Shown one piece after another: positions 10,993 through 23,162 of a stretch of DNA of 64,000 nt (the first letter of the stretch is position 1; each line of letters begins with the position of its first letter). The stretch is from Craspedostauros australis (taxonomy: Eukaryota > Bacillariophyta > Bacillariophyceae > Mastogloiales > Achnanthaceae), in contig JAMXDE010000041.1 in assembly GCA_026770025.1 (NCBI GenBank), positions 186,001 to 250,000 on the forward strand. Direction: 5' to 3'. The notes below the pieces were generated by a model. That model saw only the letters and a program-made list of their open reading frames with translations, was not told where the DNA came from and made no database searches. The position numbers and the translations under genes were made by a program.

Positions 10993-13900
10993 ATGTCTCC
11001 TCCACCTCCAGATCTCCACCGCGGCAAGGACGACAATGACAGCACCGTTTCCGTTGAGGATAGCGGTGATATCCACAGCCACAGCCACAGCAGCGGTCAC
11101 GTTAACGATGACAATGACAATGAATACCACGGCGATGAGAACCATTCGACGACGTCCAACATGGACGAAGACGAGGTCTTCTCTCCTGCCGATCCGCAGT
11201 CTGCCGATCCGCAGCTCACGAGAGACTTGCCGCAGCCTGTCTCGCAGATGCTCAGCAACCCCATCGTGTCTATCGACGAGGCTCCGGATACCGCAGAACT
11301 GGAGGCTTCCAACGAGCTGCGTGAGAACGCCTCTTCGAACACCGATGCCCCTGCTGGCGATGCGCATGCCGCAGTCCACCACAACAGCGACGATGAGCAT
11401 CCGCAGTTTGTCGATCATGATGACGCCGACAGCGAACAGATGGTGGCCACCGTTGCTGCCAGCGAACTGATGAGGGGAACCTCGTCTGGCGCGGTCGCGA
11501 TTGCACTCACAGCTGCTGTGAGCGGTACCGTGATCGCCGGAGGTACGCAGGCAAGCACCCAAGAGCAAGGTGCGGCGGCGGAGACCAGAGCCTCCACAAC
11601 TCCGTCGGCATCAGCATCCTCAGCCCCCGAGAATGACTCCCGCCGTTCTGGGTCGAGCAAGAAGGAAGCCTTTACGCTCACGATGAATTCCTCTCAATTC
11701 GGCTCGAACGCAGCGAGAGCAAGATCTATCGACAAGCTTGCCCGCAACAGCGGTGGATCGGTAGGAGCGCATCGCGTGACGAACACCAGCAACGACGATA
11801 ACAACACCTCATGCACCAACACCGGCAGCCTCACGAAGAGCACCGCGATCCAATCAGGGAGTGCCATCACTGCGGCAAGTGCCGATCTAGCTGCGAAGGC
11901 CACCTTGGCTGCTGACCAAGCTCGCACCGCTGTGGCCGGCGCCGTGCCATCGAAATCTGCCAGGAGTGATACGAAAGGCAAGACTGATTGCGGCAATTAC
12001 AGCGATGATAATGTCAATATCACCAACGTCTTCAGCGCAGATGAGGAAGCCTCTATTGAGCCACAGATAATCAGGGTGCGCGACAACGGATCCAGCAACC
12101 CCGCTATCGACGAACAGGCTTATGCTCACATCCACGACATAAGCAGCAGCATCACAAGCCAAGAGCAGCTCGTCGACTTGGAAAGCTTGGCCATGGGTGA
12201 CGACAATACAACGGCCGTCGAAGCTGTTGCGGTCAACGACAGCGAGCTCCTCCAAATCGCGAGAGATGAGGTCATGGAGAATGCCGTCGAAGCGCAAGTC
12301 GTCACGCAGCAAGAGCAGGAAAAGACCATCGAACTCGCCGCAGCTCAGCGAGGCAAACAGCAGCAACGCAAGTACGCGATTGTACTTGCGTTGGCGCTCG
12401 TTGCCATCCTCGCCCTTGCGATTGGTCTTTCAGTTGGACTGGAAGAAAGTGGCAGTGGCGGCGATAGCGACAGTGCATTGATTGCGATCAATATCACGAT
12501 GGTTCCCACTGAATCATCCACAACGACCACACCAACAGCAACGCCATCTGCATCACCGACCACCATGCCCACTTTCTCCCCCACTTGGTCGCCGGAATCG
12601 GTGCAGCTGTTGGATGTCATTCGATCAGCGTCGCCGCCAACAACTGTGGATCAGTTGGATGTGAAGAACACGCCGCAATCCAAAGCGTTTGATTGGCTCA
12701 TCGAGGATCAAAAGACGCGTCGAGCCATCGATATCGACGGCAATGGCTGGACGGAGGATGACTTGACGGCGCGCTACGCTTTGGTCGTGTTGTATTATAC
12801 CACAGGCGGCGACGACTGGTTGGTCAAGGACGACTGGATGACGCAGGGCATGCACCATTGCGAGTGGGGCGATTTTCTCACCTGCGACAACAAGCTGACG
12901 GTACGGAGAATCAACATGCCCGACAACAACCTTGTCGGTCCCATCCCGGATGAGCTGGGTATGCTGAGCCAACTGAGTAAGTTTGATTGTTGGCTATCGA
13001 CATGGTGGCGGCTGCAGCGTGCTGGCTGGCCGTGAATTCGGTTCTCTTCCATTTGTTCATTGCATGGTTTGGATCAGTAGATCAACAATCTCACCTGCGC
13101 CAATGAGTTGATGCTCAATGCTCCACGACATCTAACAACCGCCCATCCAAACACCATCGTTCTCTGTATACCCCTACGTCACTTATACCATTGCACGTCT
13201 ACCTTTGCAACTATGCAACCAGACACCCTCGCTCTGTCAAAGAACTTATTGACAGGATCCATCCCAACATCACTGGTGATGATCCAGAACATGGCCTTTG
13301 TGATACTCTCCGAAAACATGCTCGAAGGAACGCTTTTCCCCGAGGACGAGTGGGAGCCAGTGCTGAAGAACTGGAAAAAGTTACTGCAGATTGATCTGTC
13401 CCAGAACACCTTCACGGGAGACTTCCCATCTTCCTTGCAGCATCTCAAGTCGATCGCCAAGCTCCAACTGCAGAATAATGTGCTGAACGGGACCATCGCA
13501 ACGGAGATTGGATTGATGAAGAGTTTGGGTACGTGGTATTGAGCATAGGTCTCTGCGTTCCTGTCTGTGGTTGTTGGCGTGTTGAGTTGCGCGTTTAGTT
13601 GCTTCCATGTTGAATGTGAACGGTGTTGAAGGTATTCCGTCTGCTGCGGGCAGCTGTGATGGATACGGTATAAACATTGCAACAAACCAACACCGCAAAC
13701 GCCCTACAGCCTCACATGACTATTTTCTAACTGCTTTCTACTCCTTTCTGTTTTCATTTCCATTTTCGCATAAATTGCCACTACTTACACTTGCGCTCAT
13801 ACTTACATGGACACATCATGGACCTGCACATCAATGCCATCCACAGAGGTAATCAATCTGAGTTACAATGCGTTCAGCGAGGCTGCAACTATCCCATCAG

Positions 13901-15105
13901 AAGTCGGTGGGTTGGAATCATTGCAAAGCTTCACCGTGATGTCGTCCAACATCGGCGGCAACATACCAGCAGAGCTTGGACTGCTAAACAAACTCCAAGT
14001 CTTCAAGATGAAAGACAACAAGATCAGGGGCAATATACCCTCACACATCGGCAACATGACCAGTCTGGAGAAGTTACATCTCAACTCTAACAACCTGTCG
14101 GGGCCCATCCCAGAAGAGATCAGCCAACTTGTCAACCTCAAGGAATTGGAAGTCAACAACAATCGCATCGCGGACTGGCCAGAATCACTATTTGAGAACC
14201 TCACAAACCTCCGCTCCTTGCAAGTGCGACGCAATCAGATCCGGAGTACCATCCCGCCATCCATCGGCAATCTCACTAACTTGCAGGGGTTCCATTTCGA
14301 AGGCAATGAAATGGCGGGCTCTTTGCCATCTGAAATTGGGCTACTTCGATCGTTGAAAAGAATGTATGGAGGATCAACCGGGCTGAGTGGCCCACTCCCA
14401 TCCGAGATCGGCAACCTCCCGAAGCTCGAATGGTTGATGTTACCCCACACCTTGCTGACAGGCACCATTCCGCCCGAGATCGGCAATTTGCCTGCCATTG
14501 TCCGCATCAACATTGGAAATAAGTTACAGAACAATCCATCCAATACCACTTCACGACTCGGGGGTACTTTACCAACCGAGGTGGGCCAGCTGAGCGCCCT
14601 TGTGCGGTTGTTCATCTCTGGCTCGCAGAGTATCAATGGTACCATACCCACGGAGTATGGAAACTTGATTGCCATGACCCATTTTCAGGTACGGGACAAC
14701 CGTCTGAGCGGAGCCCTCCCCAGCGAGCTTGGGCTCCTCACCAACATTCAACATCTCAGTCTGGAAGGCAATGAATTTTCCGGATCGATCATCTCCGAGC
14801 TTGGGCTCCTCACCAACATTCAACATCTCAATCTGGAAGGCAATGCATTTTCCGGATCGATCATCTCCGAGCTTGGCAATCTGACGAAGATCGCCGCGTT
14901 GTATGTGGAATTGAACGATCTGACGGGGAGCATCCCTGCATCGATTTGCGCATCTGCGTTCCTGGAAGAGGCTGATGCGGATTGCGACAAGGTGGTGTGC
15001 ACATGTTGCAATGGTCCCGTTTGCTGTGGGGCGATTGAGAACAAGACGAGTATCTTCGAAGAGGCGAACTGTCCTGTTGAAGCAGATGGAGGGCAGGGCA
15101 CGTAA
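10993..15105 (+). CDS. LRR single-span membrane protein, three exons
   Basis: Proposed CDS is join(10993..12976, 13223..13528, 13847..15105), giving 1182 residues. Both introns (246 and 318 bp) have GTAAG or GTACG donors and CAG acceptors. They join in phase and restore LRR text (LSQLNTLALSKNLL and KSLEVINLSYN). The N-terminal 460 residues are acidic, Ser/Ala/Asp-rich and probably cytosolic. One membrane span lies at about 461-482 (YAIVLALALVAILALAIGL), then a Ser/Thr/Pro stalk to about 545. An LRR cap with WLVKDDW and CEWGDFLTC motifs leads into roughly twenty repeats of the GxIPxEIGNL type, and a Cys-rich tail (CTCCNGPVCCG) sits near 1145-1155. The layout suggests a surface recognition or adhesion protein with its LRRs outside. 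No kinase domain is present, and function is unknown. A truncated paralogue lies at 5594-6285. Confidence 0.85.
14731..14874 (+). repeat. 72-bp tandem duplication of one LRR unit
   Basis: Two adjacent 72-bp copies (14731-14802 and 14803-14874) differ at only a few bases and encode the 24-residue unit starting GLLTNIQHL twice. The paralogous fragment at 5594-6285 has a single copy at this place, so the duplication arose after the two genes separated. Confidence 0.9.
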
Positions 15106-16075
15106 AGCAGAGTGATGTCTTTGGCCGCAGATTACTCAATTCCCTTTGCTACAATGTACTGCGGTTCCCGGCATTGCACGAATGCGGCAGAGGATGGTAC
15201 CATACACAGCATACTAGTGACACATACATGTGCATTGGTGTTTTTTTTCATGTGGACAGATTGCCCCAGCGTCTGAAAGTGTAGCGCAGGAATGGGTCGG
15301 AGTCACATTGCCCGAAGTGCTTCATGGTTACGCTGAGGGTATGGTGGCTGCCTTGCGAATGGAAGCAGACATCGCGGGACACTGGTCTCTTCCATCGTTG
15401 GAGCAAGCCGAAACCTTGCGAAACGAAGCTCCCAAACGGGAGTTGCAGCTTGTCCTGAACATGACAGTCTTCCCAGATTTCGCAATTCCCGCTTTCCCGC
15501 TTCCCTACCTCCGTGGACTCCCTTCCATTTCCGCTTGTTGCTTCGTCAGCGCGCCTGGTCATATTCGTATGAGTACGGGCACGAATAGGCGTTATGAAAT
15601 GATGTGAAGCTGACGAACTATCCAAACGCGACGTTGTTACTCCCACAAGACACGACCTGAACCCGCGTAATCAAGCACCGTATAAGACGTGTAATAACTC
15701 ATATAATGCTGATGATGGATGGTACTGGTCTCATCCGATGGTGGCATCGGTGAGATCACTGAGCGTCGAGGATATTCGTCGGTACCTGACAATGCTGACG
15801 ACCTCTGCAGAGCCGTCAGGGCCACTGGTACCAAAGATCCCTCCTGCAACAACCGTTGCGGCTTTCGCACGAGTACGAAGCGTGGCATGAATAGTAGTAT
15901 GGCACAGCCGTGGCATGAGGCGGTCGTGCGATTTCGGTTGCTGTCGTTTTGGCTCCTGCATTTTGTGGGAACAACAACGAGTCAGCGAGAATCTTAGCCA
16001 TCGCGCTTAACGAATTCAATACCGCGGAAAACTGCATTTGATGTCAACTGGCATCGTGTGTCTGACTTTCCATAT

Positions 16076-16225
16076 TAGAGGGGTTCGAGTGGCCCCAGAA
16101 CTTGGGTACTGGGACACGCCGGGCTGTCCGAATTCCAGGGGGAGCCCCGCTATTGAAACTTGTCTGGACGCAATGGAGACAGCCGCTTTCGTGGGGATTT
16201 AGGTCTTTGCAATGCCCATGTGACG
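16076..16225 (+). repeat. dispersed repeat, copy 1
   Basis: Begins AGAGGGGTTCGAGTGGCC and continues with a text (CAGAACTTGGGTACTG..GACACGCCGGGCTGTCC) that is found inverted at 25665-25797. The end sequence CTCGAACCCCTCTA also occurs at about 19692-19705. It is probably a short non-autonomous transposon; the family is not recognised. Confidence 0.65.
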
Positions 16226-19200
16226 TCACGATTCGCTTTCTTCCTTCCCTTTTTCCCGCACTGTTTCGTCAAACTGTTTGTTTCCTCATGGTACCAACAT
16301 GGTTTTTCGCATTTTTGCCCAATCTGAACCAAAATGATTGATTCGATTGTCCAGATCTCTCTCTTTTTGCGTCTCCTGTACGCGAATCATCGCATGATTC
16401 TTGTCTCTTCTTGTTTCTTTCTGTCAAAACAATGCACACTGTTAAAAAATAAGGACGATAATGCCAAAACTTGAGTACTTTGATCTGTGGTCTATTCGCG
16501 TTGTTGGCAACGAAGAGGAGCGTTGGTTTCTTGTGTGGCAATCCATGCTCAACTCTCAACACAACTCATTCAGAAACTTGTTGACAACACTGCCAATTGA
16601 CACTACCTCCTCCCTCCCTTCCTTCCAAGTCAACTTCATCTGCAGAGCAAGTATGTAGCTCATGTGGAAGTGAGATCGAGAGTGGAAGAAGAAGCATGTC
16701 ACGCCAAGAACCCAAGCCATGCCAACAAACAATCCCCAACAACAAATAGACTCCAACACAACAGTCTCCCACCCTCTCATACTCAGCCGTGCCAGACTTG
16801 GCATTCAACAAACACCCATCCATCTATCCATCCCTGCCACGCCACGCCATGCCAATGTGCCTCTAGAGATAGATAGTATCAACACCTGGGGGATGCTCCA
16901 TCCTGTCTCACATCACACCAAACAAAGACTGTCCCAGCTGTAGTGGACAACCTGATGGGATCCGTCACACATTTCCTCACTGTAGCAAAGCAACAGAGTT
17001 GTCATTCATTGCAGAACCTCCTGTCTGTCGCAGATGCGCGGTGCACTAAGTCATGGGCTTGGCATGCTATGCTTACGTCACTGATCGTTTCAGCAATGAC
17101 ACCATCATCCTTTGCAACAATTGAAGTGGGCATGCATGGTGTATACATTGTTCCTTTGCTCTGTCTTCACCATCTCATCAGACCACACATTGCCAATGCA
17201 AAAACAGCAGGCAAAGCATCCAGCAAAGCATCTGCCAGACACCAATGTACAATGAAATCGTCAGCATTATTCAACATGCAGACTGCATTCTGTATTCTGA
17301 AACAACTCGCCAATCAGAACACAGCATGCGGCAGGAGCTGAAACATCTGCCAACGATCAACAATGAGTGGGCGGCTCCAAACAGCAGCTGGAGAGCTTCT
17401 GATCACACCCAACAACTTCACACACGGCTGAGCATCAATCAGAGTATTTTGTCACCACCAACTATCAATGCATCAGCAGTGATCTTTGCCAGATGTCATT
17501 TGGCAAGCAGTAGTGAATTGGCAGTGATGATTGACAAGAGAGAGAGAGGAGCATCCAGCACTCCACTTGACCCAACCAGAGAATCCACAGTTTACCCAAC
17601 CAAGAGATTCCAGAAAAGCATATCCAGAAGAGAGCTGAGCATGCATGTTGGCAAGTTCCGCTCATAGAAGCCTATGATCGTGGAAGATGGTATTGGTTGA
17701 TAGTTGTTCGTTTGCTGTTTCATTATGTTGGCACTCCAATCCTCTTGATCTCCATTCGTTCTCTTGCCCGATGCTCTTGGCGCTTCAATCTGTTTTGTAG
17801 ATTCAGTCTCCGACTATGAGTCGGTGTGCAAGATGCTCTCTCGCTGCTCTTCGTATTCTCTCTCTCTCTGTCTCAGCATTATGTGCTTCGTGCTACACCA
17901 TGCTCCGTGTTTGATGCGTACTCTGCATTCGACACTCCGTTCATTCACTACTGGTTCCTACTCCATGAGTACTTACCATTTGAAGTTCATCTCCCGTATC
18001 CATGATCTTGATGCCCTTTGGTCATTGGATCTTTGCCTCCTGCTCTGACTTGGAGACAGATGTCAATGTGGTGACATGACGACATCCTGTCAACGTCAGT
18101 AGGAGTCCTTCTGCGCTCCAGATGTCACGTTCCATTGGTGATGCAGTGCTCTGTCAGATGATATCGTCATCTGAGGTTTAGTTGGGAAGTACCTTGAGAT
18201 TCTCTTGGTACCATTGATGGATGGACGGACGATATTTCCAATTCTCTCAGAAATCGTTGATTGCAAGTTTCCTCCAGAAATTCTGCTCATTTTCGTGTGT
18301 TCCATTTCCACTGTGATTCTGACAAATCACAGTATACAATTGACACGAATGTAGTTGTACCGTCCGTATATGAATAAGAGATTAACAGGTGAACGATGCA
18401 CATATACACGTACATCTTGACATATGCACGCATGTACATCTTGACATATGCACGCATGTACATCTCGACACAGCTGGATGATTGAGGTTGAATGGAGTCC
18501 AATGGTGTCAAAGCTTCCTGTTGCTTGCGCAAGGCCACCACAACATTGCTCCAACACTCTTTCCAACACCAACAATCATACAGTTTTCAAAGGATCTCTG
18601 CCCATTGAATGTAGAGGAAAGATCCCAACCTGGATGCCAACGCCGGAACTTGTACAAGGATGGATGATCTTCATGGATGAATAGATGGGTGGGTGGGTCC
18701 TGTGCTGCGGTCAATATGGCATGCCCACCACCAAAGCAGATGCCCCATGAGTGAAGTTGCCAAAGCTGCAATCTTGAATTCAACCCATATTGCAGGCCAC
18801 AGTGGTGACTGTGACCGACAGCAGCATGTTTACGCCATTGTAATCAGCATCGTCATTTTTGTTATTGGTTTGCTGTGATGTGCGCATGTGTTGCATATGG
18901 CCAGTGTGCCAAGTATTGTGTACATTTGTAGCGTGAGCTCATCCTGCTAGCGAGCACAGACCTGTGGGTACTTGTACTCGACGACAGCACCGATGCCATT
19001 GTCGATCTTGATGCCGATGTTGTTGTTGTTGTTTTCTGGTGTCACACAAAGACCCAGAATCTCACTCACAACTGTGTTCACAAAGTCACAGCCGACGACA
19101 TGATACCAAAACGGATACTACCGACAGAAGTATCTCAACAGCCAACTGCTGTGTCGCCGTTCACATCAAAGGAACACTTCTGTCCTTGTTTTGTTGGGAT

Positions 19201-19549
19201 TTTGTAGAAAACAATTTTGTCAATTTTGCGTTTGCTTTGGTACTATTTGGGTAGTACTATTATGAAGCGACAACAATGCTGAGCATACGATAGTCCCATC
19301 GCAACGATATCATGAACGTATCGGTCGGAATGGTCGTTCTGTTACGACAATGAAGCTTGTCACCTCGAGATACTCAAACGGAGATACTGCATGTAAATAA
19401 TTGCAGTTTATTTGCTCAATACGTGATTTCTGAGAAAGTGTCAAAGTTCCACAATTCCTCGTGCGAAACCAACCACGCAATCCCACCGCCTCTGTCAGCG
19501 TTCACAACGAGAATCGATCCGACAGGGAACAGATCGTCTGCGTCACACG

Positions 19550-19705
19550 GTACCAAATGAGAACCCCAAGCGCAACAAAGCTGGGGAAAATTGACCCAAA
19601 CTCCCCTCAATTCACCCTTCAATGGGATGGCTTGCTCGTCGAAGTGATAAAGTCTAAGCCATTTGATTGGCTGGGGTCGCCGGCCATGCCAAAAAATAGC
19701 CACTC
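19550..19705 (+). repeat. dispersed repeat, copy 2 (other end)
   Basis: The text AATGAGAACCCC..CAACAAAGCT..CTCAATTCACCCTTCAA..GATGGCTTGCTC matches, inverted, about 25520-25605. It closes with GCCACTCGAACCCCTCTA, the complement of the start of copy 1. Together the three copies suggest an element with inverted ends GAGGGGTTCGAGTGGC. Confidence 0.6.
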
Positions 19706-19799
19706 GAACCCCTCTATTGCTTATGAATTGGCTGTTTTCTAAGGATTGTGTTAATGTCATTCAGGCATTGTGACTTGATCGGCGTGACCAGCCACTATG

Positions 19800-20266
19800 T
19801 AAATGAGGACTGGTGCCCATGTGCGCGTCGTTGTGAGAATCGCCCAACGCGTGTCAAGCTGTGGCGACAAGGGTGATACTGGTGAGTACAAGTACCAAAC
19901 GAGTTCGGCACAACCTCCACAACCACGACGCGACCGCTTGAGATGTCACCGCCAAGAAGGAAAACGGAACTGAAATGAATCATTTGTTTTGTTGTTACCA
20001 GTATTGTCTTGGGTGCATGCTTCCATGATGGTGATACAAGTACGTAGCGTCTGGCGCTTGTGAAAGGCACAAGTACCCTGATGGCTGTGTCTTTGTCCTC
20101 GAGCTTGTGGTTGTGGCTCTGTCGATTGATGTAAATTCATTCAGAGTCGTCAGCTCACCATCTCATCATCTCACAATTTTGATCTCGATCAACATCCAAA
20201 CCACAACCACAACCACAACCACAACAAACACGAAATCAACAAACCAAGAAACCAAACAACATAACC
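19800..20266 (+). promoter_or_regulatory. conserved upstream region of protease gene 1
   Basis: This stretch is closely matched upstream of the second protease gene (25803-26314). The best-kept parts are a block with GTCTTGGGTGCATGCTTCCATG, a block with GAGTCGTCAGCTCACCATC, and a CA-rich leader (ACAACCACAACC repeats) just before the ATG. The leader is probably transcribed. A similar CAA-rich leader precedes the secreted protein gene at 58968. No individual factor site can be named. Confidence 0.45.
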
Positions 20267-22654
20267 ATGAAGCTCTCCTCAGCCCTTGCCATCCTCATCG
20301 CCGTTGCCGCAACAACGTCCATCGCCGATGCGTCTTCCGTCCCGTCCTCTGGCAACCCCGACAATGGCAAGAACGATGACAACGATGGCCATGCCCACGG
20401 TCAGCGCCGCGCCCTCAGGCGTGGTGGGGACGCACCCAAGGCCGGTCATCACCGTGAGATGGCCAAGGTGCATACCAAACGCACTAACCCCAACCATTCC
20501 AGCCATCCAGAGCACAACCCAAAACCAAGGACGAAGACCACTGGTGGCGCCAAGAGACACGGACACGGCGGCAAGCCAAACCACAAGAAGCGCGGTGGCT
20601 CCATCTCCACCAACAACTACGAGACCCACATCGTAGGCGGCGCCGAGGCAACACAAGGAGAGTACCCCGAGTTCGTCCATTGGGCTATCGGGTGCGGCGG
20701 GTCGCTCATCACCCGTGACATCGTCCTCACTGCCGCTCATTGCGACTCGCCAGACACGATCGGGATGGACGCCATCATTGGCGCCTACAATGAGTTCGCA
20801 TGGAACGAGCCAACCGGTCCCGGCGTCCGACAGATCGTCGAAAAGAAAGTCCATCCGGACTACGCCGTCACTCAGATCAACGACATCATGTTGTACCGCC
20901 TGTCCCAACCCGCACCGGCCAACACACCAGTGATGAAGATCAATGACAAGTTTGGTGTTCCGGGAACTGATGGATCTGGCAATCCGCAGACTATGACAGT
21001 GATTGGGTTTGGAGACACATCGGATGGTGGTAGCCCATCGGACATCTTGATGGAGCTGGACATTCAGCAGGTCGATACTACATGGTGTAACGCGGCGGAT
21101 AGGTACAACGGACAAGTTTCGAACTCAGCGGAGTTCTGTGCCGGTTACCTACAGGACGGCGCCCATCAAGGCGGCAAGGACTCCTGCCAGGGCGATTCCG
21201 GCGGTCCAGTCTTCGTGACTGACGGCGGTGAGCGTGTCCAGGTCGGCGTTGTGTCTTGGGGTATTGGCTGTGCCGATCAGCGATACCCTGGAGTGTACGC
21301 TCGTGTGAGCAATACGTACGATTGGATCAAGGTACGGATGAATGCCTGTGTGTGTGTGATCATGTGAAAGTGTATTCCATGTGTGCACTGCAATTGCGAT
21401 GATTGCCAACTCACTTCGACCGTCTCTATTGTTCGTTGTCTTTCCTTTCTGGCTTGCTTGCTTGGGGGTGATACCACGACGCAACTTATCATGTGGCTTC
21501 GTCGGCATTCATCCATCCATTCATCCACCTGCCCCATCGACATATTCCCTGATGATGACGTCCCGAAACACAGAGCAATGCCTGTTCCATGACAAAAGTC
21601 CCATCCGTGCTGTGCGGAACCGAAGAGGAAGGTACCGGAGGTGGAACTGGCGGCGGCACTGGCGGTGGCACTGGCGGCGGCACCGGAGGAGGTACTGGTG
21701 GTGGCACAGGCGGGTGCGGCTCCAACGAGCTGAAGATGGAGTTCATGTTCACCACTGATCAGTATGGGTAAGTTCGGATTATGCCAACGTCGGTGCTGTT
21801 TCACGCATCAAGCCTTGGTTGATGTTGCTATGTGCAACAGCTTCACCCTTCGATGTTGATGCCCATCTCGATCTCGATCTCGCTGGCACAGAGAGTTGTA
21901 CTGGCGGCTATTGTATTGGAGTCGCTGTCACATCGACTGACTCCATCATCTTCCCATTACACCATGTGCTCTTCCCCATTCATTGAACCAACCAACCATT
22001 CAACCTCGAAATAACAGAGACGAGACCGGCTGGCAGCTGTCCAATGATGCCGGTGTCATTGAGGAAGTCACGGCTGGTGCTTACCCCAACAACTCCCCAC
22101 AAGTCATCAACCGATGCCTTCTCAACGACAAGTGCTACAACCTTCGCATCACCGACGAATGGGGTGATGGCATGAGTGAAACCGGTGGCCAGTACACTGT
22201 CAAGGCCGATGACAAGTTGATCAAGACCGAGACGGAGCCCAACTTTGGAACTGCCATCGATATCCAATTCTGCGGATCTAACGCCGGCACCGGTGGTGGC
22301 GATGGCGGCGATGGTGGAAGTGGCGGTGGCAGCGGCGGCGGAAGCTCGTGCATCCCCGTCACTCTGAAGCTCCGCACTGACGGTTTTCCGGAAGACACCT
22401 CCTTCAGGATGTACGACTCTCAAGATTCTGACACCGAGTACTGGAACGAGTCCGCCTTCATCCGTGCCAACACGGTGTATCCAGAGTACACCGCTTGCGT
22501 CCCACGTGACCAGTGCACCTACCTGGATCTCTTCGACAGCTGGGGAGACGGCATTGAGGGAGATGGTTTCACCGTGACTATCGATGGCGAGACATCCCAG
22601 TACAATACCAACTTTGCATCTGAGATGTTCCTCAACATTCCGGAGGGCTGCTAA
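20267..22654 (+). CDS. secreted trypsin-like serine protease with two WGDG modules (copy 1)
   Basis: Proposed CDS is join(20267..21331, 21574..21767, 22018..22654), 631 residues. Introns of 242 and 250 bp have GTACGG and GTAAGT donors and CAG acceptors, and the frames join. A signal peptide (MKLSSALAILIAVAATTSIADA) is followed by a basic, His-rich propeptide. The S1 domain starts at IVGG (122). His158 (TAAHC), Asp206 (NDIML) and Ser311 (GDSGGP) form the catalytic triad, and Asp305 in the S1 pocket predicts cleavage after Lys or Arg. The residue before IVGG is His, not Arg or Lys. After a Gly/Thr linker come two modules of about 110 residues, each with a DxWGDG signature and paired cysteines, perhaps for binding a wall or matrix. 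It is convergent with the minus-strand gene at 23163-24326. The copy at 26315-28754 is its tandem duplicate. Confidence 0.9.
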
Positions 22655-23162
22655 TCACACTTGGCCACTTGCGGCAAAGCACATGCTTGGGCAAGAGCAA
22701 AGCTGTGAACAGATCCAACTCCATCCCGCACGATGTTGCTGCGGGCACATGAGAAGACACTGTTGGACATGGGGCTTGCTGCGAGTATGCACGAAGACGC
22801 GATACTTGTTGTACTCCCAACACCCACCGGCTACCATCATCGAACGAGTACATTTGGTAAACCGTCGTTTTCTCGACACTACATAACCATATTCAATTAA
22901 CACATCGCATTTATACAATCCATGGCCGGCGTCCTCTGCCCATGAACTGCGCCAGGCTGCAACTTGACACCATCCATTCATCTGTTACTGTATTTGCATT
23001 CATTTGTGCAACTATCATCGACTGCGATGGTAATGGGTGTTGCATTACACAATTCAATTCATTTTCTACTAGTACGCAGGTGGACTTCCATGCTGTACTT
23101 ACAAAGACGCAAAGCATCTCGTGGAGTGCTCCCTAGCGGAGCCGAAAGCGACCTGCGTCTCC

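Larger units (their letters stand above)
15106..19790. other. long stretch with no convincing gene; dispersed repeats
   Basis: About 4.7 kb. Only short unsupported reading frames are seen, with no clear domain, splice pattern or RNA gene. It contains two copies of a dispersed repeat (about 16076-16225 and 19550-19705). The part 16.5-18.9 kb has a different, A/C-rich texture that could be old transposon sequence, but I cannot name one. Confidence 0.5.
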
